Part shown: positions 47,689-59,644 of the stretch, in pieces
Layout: the number at the start of each line of letters is the position of its first letter
How positions within the stretch are numbered: the first letter of the stretch is position 1
Assembly: GCA_031472005.1 (NCBI GenBank)
Contig: PZJY01000006.1
Location: forward strand, 1,054,001-1,118,000
DNA: 64,000 nucleotides
From: Tetracladium setigerum
Taxonomy: Eukaryota; Ascomycota; Leotiomycetes; Helotiales
Direction: 5' to 3'
Program-made: the position numbers and the translations under genes
The notes under the pieces: generated by a model
Seen by the model: the letters and a program-made list of their open reading frames with translations, nothing else
Told to the model about the DNA's origin: nothing
The model's database searches: none

Positions 47689-50600
47689 ATGACTACAAGG
47701 CCCGTTCTCCTCCCAAACTTCAATATCCCAGAGCCATCTTCAAATCATCCAAATATGGAGCAGCATTGTCCACGACGTCCAGCGTTTGGGCAATTTGTAG
47801 CTATCGGAACTTTGTACGATGCCAGGAACGAGTGCTTTCTCTTGGGGTCACTTTTCGACAAAGGACTACAGCTGGAACAAATTACCATTCAGAAAACTAC
47901 CTACAAGGCCGTCGATAATGATTCATACGAAGATAATTTCAAGTCAATGGGAGTTGGCAGTGATTTTGGAGCGAGTATAATCGCCGGGCTTGTTGAACCA
48001 GGCGGCGCTGGAGTAGTGTTACATGAGAAGTCCAGCAGTAGGAACTTTTGGAGTGCAGCTATCCATCAAACGGCCTTGACGGTCAGAGAAAAGCTAGTGC
48101 CAGCGGGCTCCAGAAATGATGATTGTAGGGGTGCTTCTTTCGCAGGAAATCCAAATGCCACACATATTGTCATGGAAGTAGAATGGGGAGCCCAGAGCAG
48201 CGTACTGGCAAGATCTCAATCGACTAAAAGTCAAGCTTACTTCCAAGCCCAGATCCTTGCTTTGCAGGAGGCTGTTGAATCTGGAAGTCCTATTACTGAA
48301 GGAAGTGCTGCTTGGTTGGTTGATGATGACCCACCAGTCGAAGTCATGGCCTTCAGCGATATCTTGAATGATCGAATTCTCATGAGCAACACTCAAAAGT
48401 ATCGAGAAGCCCATGAGTTTCTAAGCGTGGTTCCAGCTCATGTCAAACAAGAAAATGGCGGCAAAGGAAATCCAGGTACGTCGATACTCCAGTCACAATT
48501 TTTGATATTTCTTATTGGAAAGCCGTAACTAATTGCAAGGCGTTCAAAGTCTTCTATACACTGCTTCCGATTCCTTTGCTAAGCGTAATCTTTCGCACGG
48601 AATCAATTGAAAGTGTTGTCTATGTCCGCCCAAGTCAAGAAACATTGACAAACTTTGTCAAGATATTGGATGAGTTCGAATCCTATCGACGAACATGGAA
48701 TGACTACCAATCGTATGTCATGAATCGCAAATGGTACCTTCCGGAGAGTTACATACAAACCGTTCTAAGTCAAAAACAGAAGCTCGAGAAAGCCAGAGCT
48801 GTTTTGCGAGATCGATATGCAAGAGTTCTAGTGGATGTTCGCAAGGGGGACTCAGAACTAAGAACCCTCAGCAGACTGCTGGGTGAAGCTCAAGGACCGT
48901 TGTCGCCTAAGGAGATCGCCAAATCAGACATGACCTGGAATGCCAAACTACAGTTTATCGATAAATTGGTCGAAAGTGGAGCCTCGTACATTGGATACAA
49001 TAATGTGGATTTGAACTCGGAAATCTCGAGGCACAAGAATGGCGACGTTTACGTTTTGTTCTTTAGTGGTCAAGCGAAAGCGGACCAACAATCGTGGGCG
49101 TCAAATCAAGCTCTATTGTTAGAATTGCTGCAAAAGCGCCAACCCAACTGCTTTATTGCCATATGTGATCAGGACGCACTCGGTTCAAGGCTGGAGAAAG
49201 TACATATACGACATTTCCAGAACGGGCAGGAGGTTGCAGCGGATTTGGTCGAAGAGCGACACTTCCTGGCCGATAAGTCTTTCGCAAGATACAGCAAAGT
49301 TGGCCTTGAAACTCAAAACATATCGAAGCCCGTCCGAAGAAGGTTCGTTAAGATTGCCTGCCCTGGTAATCGGTGCGACAAAAGCGAAATATGCGAATGG
49401 CTCTGTCCCCAATGCATGGCGCCTGTTGAGTTTGGATATTCGGATCGATACTTCTACTGTGATTGCGGTCGAAATCTTATTGGTAACTACGATTTCAAAT
49501 GCAAAGGATTAAATCATGGGTCGGGATACGAGAAGTATGATGACAACATTCTCATTGGCCTGCTTCAAAGTCTGGACCAATCGAACTATCAAAATATTTT
49601 GATTCTTGGCGAAACTGGGTACGTATTATTCGACTTTCATTTTCCATTTTTGCGTTCAGATCGCAAGAGAGATCAAGGAGAGAGTGCTAAATTTTTGGTG
49701 TATTGCTGCACAGTGTGGGAAATCGACCTTCATCAATGCTTTCGTGAATTATCTCACATTTGACACACTTGAGGACGCTAAGCAGCACCCCGAGCTTACT
49801 TGGGTGATACCCTGCTCCTTTTCAACACAGACAATGGATCGAGATGGACCTGATGGCGAAATTGTCGAGACGGAAATCAAAGTAGGGTCTAGAACTGACG
49901 AAAACGATGGAAGTAAAGGGGCCTCTGCAACACAACGGACTGTTGTACATGTAAGTAAATTCCGGGAACGAAATATTAATGTCTGCAACGACCGTGCTAA
50001 CCAGAAACAGGCCGTGGAAGCGGGTGCAGCGACTATTCGCTTGATTGACACTCCTGGAATTGGAGACACGCGGGGTATTGCTTACGATCGTAAAAATATG
50101 GCCGATATTCTCCAAACTTTGAGCAACTACGACGAGCTGCACGGCATTTTGATTTTACTCAAGTCAAACAGCGCGCGCCTGACGATTAGTTTTATTTACT
50201 GTCTCAAAGAGCTTCTGAAACACTTGCATCGTAGCGCTTCGAAAAACATGGTGTTTGGATTCACCAACACCCGCATCTCGAATTATACTCCAGGCGACAC
50301 TTATGGTCCTTTGAAAAGGTTACTCAGCGAGCATTCCGACGTTGGATTCTCGCTCACTACGGGGACTACATACTGCTTTGATTCCGAAAGTTTCCGGTAC
50401 CTGGCGGCCTACAAAAACAATGTTCCATTGCCAAATGAAGAAGACTTCCGTCGCAGCTGGCAGCACTCTAGGATGGAAGCTTTGCGTCTCGTCAAAAACT
50501 TCAATAATAGACCACCACATGCGGTGAATAGCACTCTTAGTCTTAATGGAGCTCGTGAGTTGATCGCGGAGCTCACAAAGCCTATGGCGGAGATTTCGCA

Positions 50601-51906
50601 AACTATTCGCGCCAACATAGCCTTGTGCAAAGACCAGGAGAAAGAACTAGGAGACACTCGTCTTAGTGGCAACAAGCTACGTAAGCGGGTTCAGATACAA
50701 AGAATACAGTTGGAACCCAGAACTCTCGATAAGCCACGAACAGTCTGTACTGCCCTACTTGCGGTCAGTAAATCTCCATACAAATGGTCCTTTTTTAATG
50801 CAGAAAGAAGAAATATGACACAAAGAAGAAGAGGCTACCTCAGACTTCTTTCTATATCTGTTACACTTCTGCTCAATATCCAGTTAGATTATATACTAAT
50901 TTCGTTCATAGTTGAGTACAAGGACGATGGAAATGGAACTGGTACCGTCGTCACGCACTATGTGACTCACTGCCACCCTGAATGCTACCTCGAAGGCATC
51001 CGAATAGAGCACGTCTCCGATCCTGGTCTTCGAAACTGCTCGGCGTTCAGGGGAGATATGTGCATTAATTCCAAATGTGGACATCGATGGGAACAGCATC
51101 AACACGTGGAAGTGGAACTCATCGAAAAGATGGCCACCGTCACCGACAGTGAAATCCAAAAACAATTGAGCGAAAATGCCAGTGATGTTACTCTGAGACA
51201 GACAGCCATTGGAAAGCTCAAGCAAGTGGGCCAGGAGTTGAAACAAGAGCACAAACAGATCCAGGACGCAGCCGCACAGTTTGGCATGTTTTTGAAGCAG
51301 AACTCGTTGTCGCCTGTCAATGATGCCACTATTGCTTACATCGACTCCTTGATCGCTGCCGAAAAGGACAAAATACAAGCTGGAGGAAACAAGATCAAGC
51401 TCAACGCTCTCGAGGCTGATCGTGCACAATATATCGTGAGTCCCTTATTTTAATTTTTCACGCTTTGTTTTAATGATGACATATGCTGACCACAATAACC
51501 CCAGGAAACTATAGAAATCCTAACAACAAGCATGAACAACGGCGGCAACTTCAAACCCCTAGACCAAGCCGGCGTCAGTCAACTAGTCAATAAACTCTAC
51601 TCCCTCAAACACTTCGGTAAGAATCTACAAAACGTCAAGAACGTCACGGCGAGGGCGCATCAGGCGACAAATCGAGAACGGCCGCATCGATTACCGCGAA
51701 CGCAAAATAATATGAAGGATCTCTTTCAGAATAATTACTATTCGAGGTCTTCTAATCCGTCCAGTCAGGCTTGGCAGCCGTCGTCCACATATGGTCAAGG
51801 TCAGGGTGGAGGTCGACTATCGGTGTCACTTAGGGATACGACGGGTTCTTCTGGTTTGTCGAAGGGGTCTTCGTCAGGGGGTAAAGGGTGGTTCTTTAAT
51901 AGGTGA
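47689..51906 (+). CDS. perforin-like (SNTX-type) - thioredoxin-like - GTPase fusion protein
   Basis: About 1,240 residues in six or more exons. The ATG is at 47689; a TTG two codons earlier is not a start. The head begins AFGQFVAIGTLYDAR, followed by IIAGLVEPGGAGVVLHEK and ATHIVMEVEWGAQ. These resemble, in order, conserved blocks of the stonustoxin-type branch of the MACPF/CDC perforin-like superfamily. After the intron at about 48476-48549 comes a helical part, then NGDVYVLFFSGQAKADQQSW, thioredoxin-like as in the same animal family. Cys-rich zinc-ribbon-like motifs follow (CPGNRC, CPQC, CDCG). The P-loop ILGETG/CGKSTFINAF is split by an intron at about 49618-49713, and LIDTPGIGDTRG is the DxxG motif. 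The C-terminal part has further Cys/His clusters (THCHPEC, SKCGHRW), a coiled coil and a Ser/Gly tail. Splicing around 50740-50913 is not resolved. Pore formation is not shown; this is a domain-level reading. Confidence 0.72.
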
Positions 51907-52939
51907 TATTTTAGTGAGGCAGTCCTGAAGGCTTAGAGTATCTCCATGGACTGTTTGCAAATACCTACCGGGCCAAAACATGTTTTAAACCAAATCTTCC
52001 AAAAAAAAAAAAAAAGCTTCAAAGGAAAATCTCACAAAAAGTTGCAAAAAACTCTCATCTCCTACTTTCTAAGAGAGGAGGTAAGAGAAAAACCTAACCG
52101 ATCTAGGATATTTGGTGGCCAGTCGATTCTATCACTCTTTATTTCCCCTTTTACCAACGGTTTGACTAGAACGCTTTACAGGTGCACACCTACAGTAGTT
52201 GGAAAAGTGTTGGCTTGTTTAGATTTATAAACAATATAAGGTAGGTAAGGTGAGGTGAGGAGGTGACGAGGTGAGGTGAGGAGGTGAGGTGAAGTCCTTC
52301 TTCCGACAAATATATCTTAGCACCAAACCCCCAACCAAGAAACATATCTCAAACTCATACATACATATCCCAAGAAGTGTGATGGGAGGGAACAACAACA
52401 ACCAGATGAAGAACTGTGTGTGAAAATCAAATGTCTGACACGTTGGCTATTCAAATCACAGGCTACCTTTCCTACAGAGCTTTGAGAATGCGGTTTGTTT
52501 GATATGGTCAGAGAAGTCTGTTCATACGAACTTTTCACTTGTAATGAACTTTACGGCATTTTCATGTTTGAAGCAGGCAAGGAAGGGTTTTAATTATAAG
52601 TTATTTCAGATGTTTTAGCAAATTGTAGCAAGCCAACTCCAGTATGCTGAGAGTTACCGTGCTGTGATCCGTTATTCCAGAGTATCCTTCTCCTTCTCCA
52701 ATCAATTCAAATATCGCCTGCATCCCCGCTTCATAAATTGCACTTTGAAAACAAAACTTTTGAAAATCACATTGCCAACATCCGTTTTCTCTTGCGACCT
52801 GCCGGGCCACTTACCCTACCAAAAACGATCATACAACGGCCTCGAAGAAATCGGTAGTTTCGCGACTCCATTAAACGCCCACCTAATCAGACTGCCCTGG
52901 CTACGAACGCCATCCTTAAGTCAGTAAACACATCCAAAC
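51907..52939. other. intergenic, with minisatellite
   Basis: No gene. It contains a 15-base A run at about 52002-52016 and a GGTGAGGTGAGGA-type minisatellite at about 52236-52292. Confidence 0.45.
52236..52292 (+). repeat. GGTGAGGTGAGGA minisatellite
   Basis: Units of gaggt/gaggtgagg follow each other with small changes for about 55 bases. They lie in the 3' flank between two genes and are non-coding. Confidence 0.6.
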
Positions 52940-54420
52940 TCACATGGAGTTAACTGACAAAGCCGAAGCCTCTATTCCATCCTCCTCCGGAGCTGGAAGA
53001 GGCACATCCCTAACAAATACACCTTCCTCGGCAGCTTTCCATCCATTACCTGCACGCTTGACGTATTCGACTGCCATACTCCACGCATCTTTATCAGCGG
53101 CGTCGCCGGACTCAAAGGTTTTAAGGTATTTGAAATTTCCTGTTGGGGGACTGTTGAAGAGTTCGCGCATGAGGATGGCATAGCAGCGGTTTCGCTCGAC
53201 CCAGAGATCTTCGGATTCGACCTGTTTCATTTTGATGGGGTCGTGAAGAATCTCGTTGCGGGGGACTAGTTGGACGTATAGACGATCGATGCGAGGACAT
53301 TTTCGGGTGATGTTGGAGAAGTGAGTTTCACTTGGGAAGATACCGATGTATTCCATATCTCTGATTGTTGGGCTAAAAAGAGGTTCGCTCGTGGGTGTGC
53401 CGAGAAGATGAGGCAGAATCTAGTTTCTTGTTTAGAATATAATTGATTAATCTTTTGCAAAATAATTGTACATACCGAAGGGGGGCGTCGTTCCCAGAAT
53501 TCATATGTAGAGTATGCTTTCACGAACGACCCTTCATTGAGCATCATCTTGAACCATGGGCGTTTAAACAAGATCTCAGAGTTCGCATATACGGGTGTAT
53601 TAAACGTCCTGGCGAAACTTCCACCAGCAAAATTATTAGACATGCTCACTGGAGAGTCTGCAGTCTGCTCTAGGATTTCGGGTGTGGTCGAAGGCTCTCC
53701 GGTGGTGGTAGGGACCGTGGATGACGCTGGGTCCGATCCCGTATTGTTAAAAGCAATATCCTCCATTACTGCGTCCTCCAAACTTCGCGCGCCTGGAAGT
53801 CTCTCCAGTCGCAAATATTGACATGGACAATCAAAATTCCAACTTTCCTCATCATTGACCGGACAAGCCGTAAAGAAGCCCAAAGCTTCCACTGGCGCAA
53901 CAATTAACAACTCAATAGGATCGATCACAGCAAAAACCGACTCCCAGAAGACCGAAATAATATTGTTCGCATCCCTCTTGTAATCCTCCTCAAAATTATG
54001 GGCGTAGCAGACCAGCGTAAAACTTGCAACGGCATTTCGCAATTGATGTCGTTTGATAAAATCAAAGAAGTGCTGGATTTCTGTCCCCAATTTACTTGCT
54101 TCCTTAGATTTCGTCTTGGGGATGGTGAGGCATAAGTGTCTGAAAAGTATTGGCAGCACAGCTTCCCTCCACCGTTTTGAAATATGCGAGATTGACTTTA
54201 AATTCGAAAGATCGGAAGTTGTAATATCGAAGGAAGGCTCGTCGTAGAGTACGGAGGGAGAAGCAGATGGCGGCGGGCCATCGAGGAAGCGAAATATGTT
54301 CAAGAGAAGTTCGTTCGGAAGGCTTTCGATAGTGATGTGGGGTCGAGATTGGCTGAGGGAGTTGCTCGAAGGAGGGAGTTCGACCGGCCCAGCGAGAGGG
54401 CTTTCATCTGCGTTTGACAT
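52940..54420 (-). CDS. F-box protein
   Basis: Two exons, 54420-53476 and 53419-52940, joined PPS|ILPHLLG; 474 residues. The F-box is near the N terminus at about residues 28-90 (ITIESLPNELLLNIFRFLDG, then LKSISHISKRWREAVLPILFRHL). The rest has no recognisable repeat; it contains a Ser/Thr/Pro-rich insert (PASSTVPTTTGEPSTTPEIL) and a C-terminal helical block. F-box proteins link substrates to SCF ubiquitin ligases through Skp1. The target cannot be inferred. The pattern with a long variable C-terminal part is common for the expanded F-box families of filamentous ascomycetes. Confidence 0.8.
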
Positions 54421-55311
54421 GTTGCAAGTATTCCGTTGGAAGCTCCTAAGAATGTTTCACAGGCGCCACGATGTTCGGAGTTGATATCGACAGCTCTACG
54501 CGGGTGGGAAGTTGGCGGAAATGTTGCGAGTGAGCGCACGTACTGTAGCGTTGAAATGGCCAGCTGCCTATATCCACATGCTATGTAGTGATCAGCATAA
54601 AGAGGTTTCCTGGGATAAATAGGCAGAGTCCTTACCTGCACAAGGGTTGAGGGAAGACGATTGAATTGATAGGAATGGAAACTTCAATAACAGTGACGAT
54701 GTAGTTGAGACAGGGTAAGGTGTAAAGCGGGTGGGTGGTGGTGCATCTGCATCATCTCATCTGCATGGGAATTGTTTAGGGACCGCCGAGAGGGCGGGGA
54801 AACACAACGCCTAGCTAGCAACCTAATAAGTTTGTGAGACCGACGCCATTTCAACACTACAAAACTCACACATCACATTATTCTTCATTCCTTCATTCTA
54901 TTCTAATAAACTAGGTACTCTACCACGTACTCTTTGAAATGCCATTGCCCTCAATCATTCTTTCAACGCTTCTTTGTACTCGGTTCGCTCAAATAGGTAT
55001 GCAATGTGAGAAGATTCATGTAGGAATCTACTACTTGAAATACCAAGCATAGTCCCTCTCTTTACGCTACCGCCATACCCGTCGACGCCATCTCTTCAGT
55101 CCTGGCACTACACTTTTGCATCCTCGAAGAAACAGGCAGTTCTTCTACCACACCTTTACTCCAGTTTCTGCCTACACAGTCATGATCCTGCATCAAGATC
55201 TCCGTGTCCATGTCCTCGACCGCCAGACGATTCTATATCGATGAACATCAACTATCTAATTCCTCCTACGTCCTCAAGCACTGGAAGCTACTTAGGAGGC
55301 TACTTACTTAC
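54421..55311. other. intergenic, no gene seen
   Basis: Upstream of the F-box gene and downstream of the Hsp70-like gene. C/T-rich tracts lie at 55050-55200. A plus-strand frame at 55204-55722 mostly lies antisense to the Hsp70-like coding sequence and was rejected. Confidence 0.4.
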
Positions 55312-57139
55312 CTAACCTTCCTTCCATTCCTCCACTACTCCCCTCGGTATCCCTTCCGGAGCATCCCTAAGCCTTTGCAAATCCTCATCTCGCAAGCTCT
55401 CCCCAAGAAGGACAAGTTCCTCTATTTCGCTCTCTTTGTACCGAAGCCTCCTGACTGGAACCACCAAGCTGCCAACCAGCAACCCGTCATCCAGCTTGAC
55501 AGTGACGGTCAACACCTGAGACGGGTCCAACAAAAAGGAAATGTCGATTTTCCGATTAAAATTGGGATCGGAACCAGTGATTGCAAGTACGTCGAACACA
55601 ATGATGCCCAGCAGTCTATTCTCCCGTGCAATCTCGCGCTCGCCTTCGAAAATCCGGATCGTCACTACCTCCTCCCCACTCTCATCACTATATTCCTGCT
55701 TTTTTTCTTCCTGGGACGGTAACAGAGATAGCCTTTTCTGCCTAAACACAGGAAGCACAAAATCTCGATCAATGAGCCGCAGGAACGCGCCGCTGCCCAA
55801 TTCTATACCGAGACTTAACGGACTGACATCCATTAAATAGGGTGCGGGTTGTTGGGGGATGTAGGTGAGAAGGAAGCCTTGCTTGGCGGCTCCATTGACG
55901 ATGGCTTGATCGTGTGTAAATCTAGCTTCTTCTGGCGGTTGAAGTAGTTTTTTTCCTGGGAAGTAGGTGCTGAGGGTGGCTTTGATAGTGGAAATGTTTG
56001 GATCTGGGTGGTGGTCGGTGATGATGATGATTCCGTCGACGGCTTCTTTAGTAATTTTGGCCTCTTCGAGTAGTTGCTTGATGAGTTTGGGGAGACTTTC
56101 TGTTACTATGTGCTCCTCCATGTACTCCGGATCGTGCAGTAAAGCTTGACCTGATGTGGATTCTTTTTCAAAATTGTTGATTGTTGTTGACTTGTCTTCT
56201 TTCACGATCGCCAGCAGATCAAACACTCCAAGATCACTCGACATCAAAGCCATCTCTGACCCCCTATCTTCTTGACCGCAATATACGAGGTAGGTGCACT
56301 CAAACTTCCCAAAATCTGCATCGCATGGTCTCGTGTCGACGCTGTAGGCGATGCCAATGGCTACTGTTTCATTCACCAGACGCACGACACTTAGACCTGC
56401 CAGACTAGCAGAATCTGTTGTCGCTTGCCTCTGTTCGTTGTTGAAGTCAGAGGGTACTGCGATGGCTGCGTGTGTGACGGTGGAGTTGAGGTACGTTTCT
56501 GCCATTGCTTTCAATTTTCTGAGCATGTGTGCTTGGATCTCCTCTGGGGTGTAAATGGTGGGGATATTATTGCTACTTAGCATTTGAACAGTAGGTGATC
56601 CGGCTGAATTTATAACGTCGTAGCGTAGACTTGCGATTATCTTTTGCAGGTTAGTATTCGAGAAATTTTGGCCAAGTAGAAGTCTATGGTAAGTTGTTAG
56701 TCTCACATTTCCCCTCCGGACCATGAGCTTGCACATACCTATAGTCGTAGATTGTGTTCTTTGCGCTTTGAACTGCCCCATGTTGTTGCGCTTCAAACCC
56801 CACAAGAGGAGGCAGCTCAGATCCTGGATCCTCGAAAGCAACATAGCTAGGAATCGCAGTACGGCCTTGCTCATCGGGAATGATCTCGAAAGAATGAGAT
56901 CTATAAATCCCAACGCGGGAATATCTTCTTCCGAGCTCGATACCAATAACTAGATAATTGAGTGTTGATCATGTAAGAATAGAACTGAGCTCGTTCCGAA
57001 ACTTACCATTCTGAGGCCCCACAGGATCTAATTCGACCCGGGGGAAGAAAGCGGTAATTTCAGCCTGGAATAGAAAGATGGCTGCGCAGAATGTCAGAAC
57101 GGAGAGGACTTGATATCTTCTGGGCATCAGTGTTTCCAT
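55312..57139 (-). CDS. divergent ER-type Hsp70-like protein
   Basis: Three exons, about 573 residues, ATG at 57139. It opens with a hydrophobic signal-like segment (VLSVLTFCAAIFLFQAEITAFF). Across the first intron the actin-fold ATPase starts VIGIELGRRYSRVGIYRSHSFEIIPDEQGRTAIPSYVAFED, and NTIYDYR|LLLGQNF spans the second. Later landmarks are MAETYLNSTVTHAAIAVPSDFNNEQRQAT and VVRLVNETVAIGIAYSVD. The phosphate-2 loop, normally DLGGGT-like, is degraded (TYLVYCGQED). The substrate-binding part is short and ends EEWKEG, with no HDEL-type retention signal and no long lid. It looks like a BiP/Kar2 paralogue with weak or no ATPase cycle. The function is unknown; intact splicing and frame argue against a pseudogene. 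Confidence 0.8.
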
Positions 57140-57889
57140 CACGTAGAGTTGGTTGCTTTGAAATTTGACAAACGGGCTACTTGTCTTTGTCTTTATAATT
57201 GGTATCAAAAGCTCAGCAACGATGATTCAGTTATTCTGGGAAGAGCCGGATTATATCATGTGTGTTGGAATCGAAATGCAACGTATCTTTCTCAGTCCAC
57301 ATTAGGTTGTGATGCGACAGCGATACTTGAAGCTGGACGATTTAGAAACCAAGCAGACAGTGCCAGCTGTTCTTCGATGCCAAGGCACTAGTTACCACAA
57401 CTCCTCCAATTACCAACATGTGTCCTGAATCACTTATTCACAAGGACAGATAGCTCTTAGATATCTCGACCATACTTTGTGTTTCATCTCCGACCGATTT
57501 GTGAAAATCGTCTTTGGTACTGCTAGACTAGTAGACTTAGAAGATTGAAGATTTTAGTCTTAATGCTCCTCAGCGTCTTTACTTCAACTTAAGCGAGTGT
57601 CAAAGGAAGGATATCTGTTTTGAGATACTGCAATAGCCAAAAGATTATATCTAATAGAATGTACAATCACGGCCAATCATCTCTTCTGACCAGATTCAGT
57701 ACATACCTCTCAGGCATGCTGGATGTCATCACTAGCCTCCTAGCATAGACAGCAAATCTCCGTATACTATACCATCATCATATCGACATACCTCATCCAC
57801 TTACGCATAAAGACCTCCAATTCAACGGCCAGTCTTCTGATTTACCATCATCAAATCGACCTCATTTCTTCACTCACTCACCCACCAAC
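57140..57889. other. intergenic, no gene seen
   Basis: Promoter side of the Hsp70-like gene, then the 3' flank of the OB-fold gene. A/C-rich sequence with tcatcatatcgacat/tcatcaaatcgacct-like direct repeats at about 57774-57790 and 57847-57862. Confidence 0.4.
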
Positions 57890-59644
57890 TCATTCACAAA
57901 CCCCTAAAACCGCCAACCTCCCGACGGCTTCACACCACCCAACCACCAAATGCAACCTCATAAACATAACCCTCGACTCAAACAACCTCACCTCCTCAGC
58001 CGTCATAAACGTCATCTCCTCAGGTGTTCGATTGAACAAATCTCCCCAAGCAGAATCGCACCAGAGCAGCTTGCCGGTTGCGATACAGCCCGTTTCGTCT
58101 GCTAGGGTGCCGATGATGCGTGGGTTGGGAGACATTGATAGGGGTTTGCTGCAGTTGCGGCAGGGGGTTGCGATGGTGTTGGAGTAGATTGGTACACCGC
58201 AGCTGGAGGGGGAGAGAGGTGATCGTGTGTTAGCGTGTGTGTTGGTTAAGGAGGGGGAATGTTAATGGAGAAAATATACCATTCGGCACACATTAGCATT
58301 TCACGCCTGTGAAGATATACCAGCGACATCTCCATGACCACTACGCTGATCCAGCCAGAAAAGACCTGTTGAGGATCTGAACGTACCCTTTTGCCCATAA
58401 GACACACATATTTCAGTATACTTCCTTTCCCTTGAAAAATGAAAGCTGAGAGAGAGTAGGACAACACAAACAAACTCACCACTCATCAACATCCCTTAAG
58501 GTAAACAAAATCCTAACCGGCGAACTCCTCATAACCTCAATATCCCACACCTCCTCGGGAAACTCCAAACACAACGCCTCCTTCTTCGTCAACGCAGCCG
58601 CATACTTCCTCAACCACTCACCATCCGCAAACACGGGATCAACTTCAATCATTGTTGCCCTCGTAATACCCAATTTCCCCTTCGCCGCCGCAAACGGACT
58701 AACGATCCATCCGGGGTTCGATATCAGCAAGATCGTCTTGCCTGCCTGCCATTCCTTCGCTGACTCAATGATGTCGTTCCACAATGTTATCTTGACTTCG
58801 GTAGTATGATCGAAAAGTATCACGTCAGCCAAATCGCTCTCTCTCCCGCCGCCGCCGTCACTAGATTTCTTCGAGATGATGCGTTTCGTAGCGCCGATGC
58901 TCTTGACGCAGACGAGGAGTTTGACGCCGGTGATGCCGTCGTGGCCGCCGCTGTTGATGTAGGTATTGAGTGTCATCAGTCCTTGAAGTGGCTTCGTTCC
59001 ATTGTTGTGATGGTCGAGAGGTGTGCGGCAGATGGTGTCGGCGCTGGAGGTTGTGTGGACCATGATGTGGTCGGAGGTTACTCGGCCGGGGAAGATGTTG
59101 GCATAGAGGTTGTTGCCAGGAATAACACCTATAGTGGAGGAAGAGGAGGAGATTTTGGTAGCATCGGAGACGAATGCCGTCCAGATGGTGATGAGTTGGC
59201 CGAGTTTGAGAGGGTACTGCTTGTTTGCGAAGTAGAGTTTGATCTGTGATTTAAAAGTCGGCCAGGTCATTAGCAGAGGTAGCATGGTGAGGCAAGTATG
59301 CGAACGAAAGGGCTTACAGATATTGCTGCCGAGTCATCCTTAATTATCAAGTTGTGCCATCCTGAAGCTTTGGGTTGTGTTTGGCTTCGTCCGGTTACAC
59401 TGTTGATGTAGACAATTCGGCCTGCGAATGTGACTGACCTGGGGCCTGGGATCAATTGATTGATGAGATACTCTTCATATTCTCGCTCGGGATTCCACTT
59501 GCGGTTCAGGGGATCGAGAGTGTCTGCCAGCTCTTCTTCTGTGAATCCATCGCCAGCCTTTGGTGGAGTTGCTGGCTTGACGTCTTTCTCATCTCGCAGC
59601 TTTTTGGCGTAGAAGGATTGGATCGAAGGATGTGATGGGGCCAT
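57890..59644 (-). CDS. OB-fold / zinc-ribbon single-strand DNA-binding-like protein
   Basis: Four or so exons, about 510 residues, ATG at 59644. The N terminus has HPSIQSFYAKK, a PIP-box-like QSFY element. An OB-fold-type region (SVTFAGRIVYINSV, HNLIIKDDSAAIS) is followed after an intron by IKLYFANKQYPLKLGQLITIW. The middle contains a second OB-like segment (DVILFDHTTEVKITLWNDI, TILLISNPGWIV). Joins DVDEW|VRSDPQQVFSGW and MCAEC|CGVPIYSN create a four-cysteine ribbon (CAECC...CRNC) and then PRIIGTLADETGCIATGKLLW. This order recalls RPA1-like and MEIOB-type proteins. A role in DNA repair or meiosis is plausible but inferred. The internal introns were set by frame. Confidence 0.68.

Noticed and set aside
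47427..47918. 163-codon plus-strand frame overlapping the start of the GTPase fusion
   Set aside because: The overlapping frame from 47689 carries the conserved domain blocks; this one is a shadow in another frame.
55204..55722. 172-codon plus-strand open frame
   Set aside because: Mostly antisense to the Hsp70-like coding exon, which has clear family motifs.
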